Below, one piece after another: positions 4,708 through 5,027 of a stretch of DNA of 5,027 nucleotides; within the stretch, counting starts at the first letter, position 1, and the number at the start of each line of letters is the position of its first letter. This stretch comes from Planococcus sp. (in: firmicutes). Lineage in GTDB: Bacteria > Bacillota > Bacilli > Bacillales_A > Planococcaceae. The position numbers were made by a program, and so were the translations under genes. The notes beneath the pieces were generated by a model, which searched no databases, had not been told where the DNA came from, and was given only the letters and a program-made list of their open reading frames with translations. The stretch spans positions 1 to 5,027 of the forward strand of contig JASKZU010000158.1 of the NCBI GenBank assembly GCA_030147455.1, written 5' to 3'.

Positions 4708-5027
4708 CTTCTCGTCATCATAAATGGATGAAACGATTAAACTTTTGTCTTCCATATAAAGTTCATGGCAGCGAGTCAAACGGCTGCATAAGCTTTGGGA
4801 TACGCGAGCCGCATCGTAGGCACATACCGAAATCAATTGCTTTTGCGGCACACGCCGGTCCACTTCTTTTTCATAAGTGATGATCTTTTCTTCGATATTA
4901 TCGTTGCTGCCCCATTCGATATGCCCCCAAGTTCTGCAGCGGCGGCCGTTTACCGTAACAGATCCAACAACTTTTTCGAAATAGTCCAAAATGGCTTCCG
5001 GATGGAAATTTCCTTTTCGCCAATAAA
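4696..5027 (-). CDS. MEDS-domain protein, C-terminal part (5' end beyond window)
   Basis: The last 109 residues are visible, and the frame is open to the window edge (reading YWRKGNFHPEAILDYFEK), so the TTG at 4989 is internal. RTWGHIEWGS, ITYEKEVD, LISVCAYDAARVS and the RCHELYMEDKSLIVSSIYD region match the C-terminal half of the MEDS domain, the sensory domain named after DcmR and its methanogen and methylotroph relatives. Proteins of this kind act as signal-sensing modules, often beside kinases or anti-sigma systems, and their ligand is generally unknown. Nothing but a short tail (DEKAWS) follows the domain, so any output domain would have to be N-terminal. The STAS regulator lies downstream on the same strand, behind a terminator, which suggests related signalling roles. 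The family call rests on recognised motifs and the full length is unknown. Confidence 0.8.
   Translation of the reverse strand, partial: YWRKGNFHPEAILDYFEKVVGSVTVNGRRCRTWGHIEWGSNDNIEEKIITYEKEVDRRVPQKQLISVCAYDAARVSQSLCSRLTRCHELYMEDKSLIVSSIYDDEKAWS

Noticed and set aside
1..5027. CRISPR arrays, tRNA or rRNA genes, insertion sequences
   Set aside because: I looked for regularly spaced repeats, cloverleaf elements, transposase motifs and terminal inverted repeats and saw none.

Overview
The window reads as ordinary chromosome from a low-to-moderate GC Gram-positive bacterium (Bacillota). A Bacillus-type threonine deaminase end, strong GGAGG ribosome binding sites, a lipoprotein MsrAB and an RsbR-like STAS protein all point that way. 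The overall flavour suggests Planococcaceae (Planococcus or a relative), but the genus is an inference from protein style, not proven here.

Left part (1-1260, plus strand): the 3' end of ilvA is followed by a 379-base gap. Its second half can be folded by hand into a three-way-junction RNA whose closing stem shares its 3' strand with a strong intrinsic terminator, the layout expected of a transcription-attenuating leader. I cannot assign it to a known RNA class. Downstream lie two tiny helix-turn-helix-like proteins (70 and 77 aa). They align without gaps (20 identities over 70 positions) and so look like an old tandem duplication. A possible 34-codon micro-ORF sits between them. A near-perfect bidirectional terminator closes this block.

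Middle part (1261-3498): a lipoprotein methionine sulfoxide reductase fusion (MsrA-MsrB) on the minus strand repairs oxidised methionines at the outer face of the membrane. Its MsrB half lacks the usual resolving cysteine. It diverges from a plus-strand PAP2-family membrane phosphatase across a 359-base gap. That gap holds a sigma-B-like promoter candidate aimed at the PAP2 gene and a possible small membrane-protein ORF or remnant on the minus strand. A perfect 17-bp inverted repeat terminates the PAP2 gene and the convergent gene.

Right part (3499-5027, minus strand): a STAS-domain RsbR-type regulator with an N-terminal putative sensory domain lies downstream of the C-terminal part of a MEDS-domain (DcmR-type sensory) protein that runs off the window edge. 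The MEDS gene ends inside its own terminator: the stop codon lies in the hairpin loop. Two sensory or stress-signalling proteins next to an oxidative-repair lipoprotein and an envelope phosphatase suggest a general-stress neighbourhood. This link is inferred from context only.
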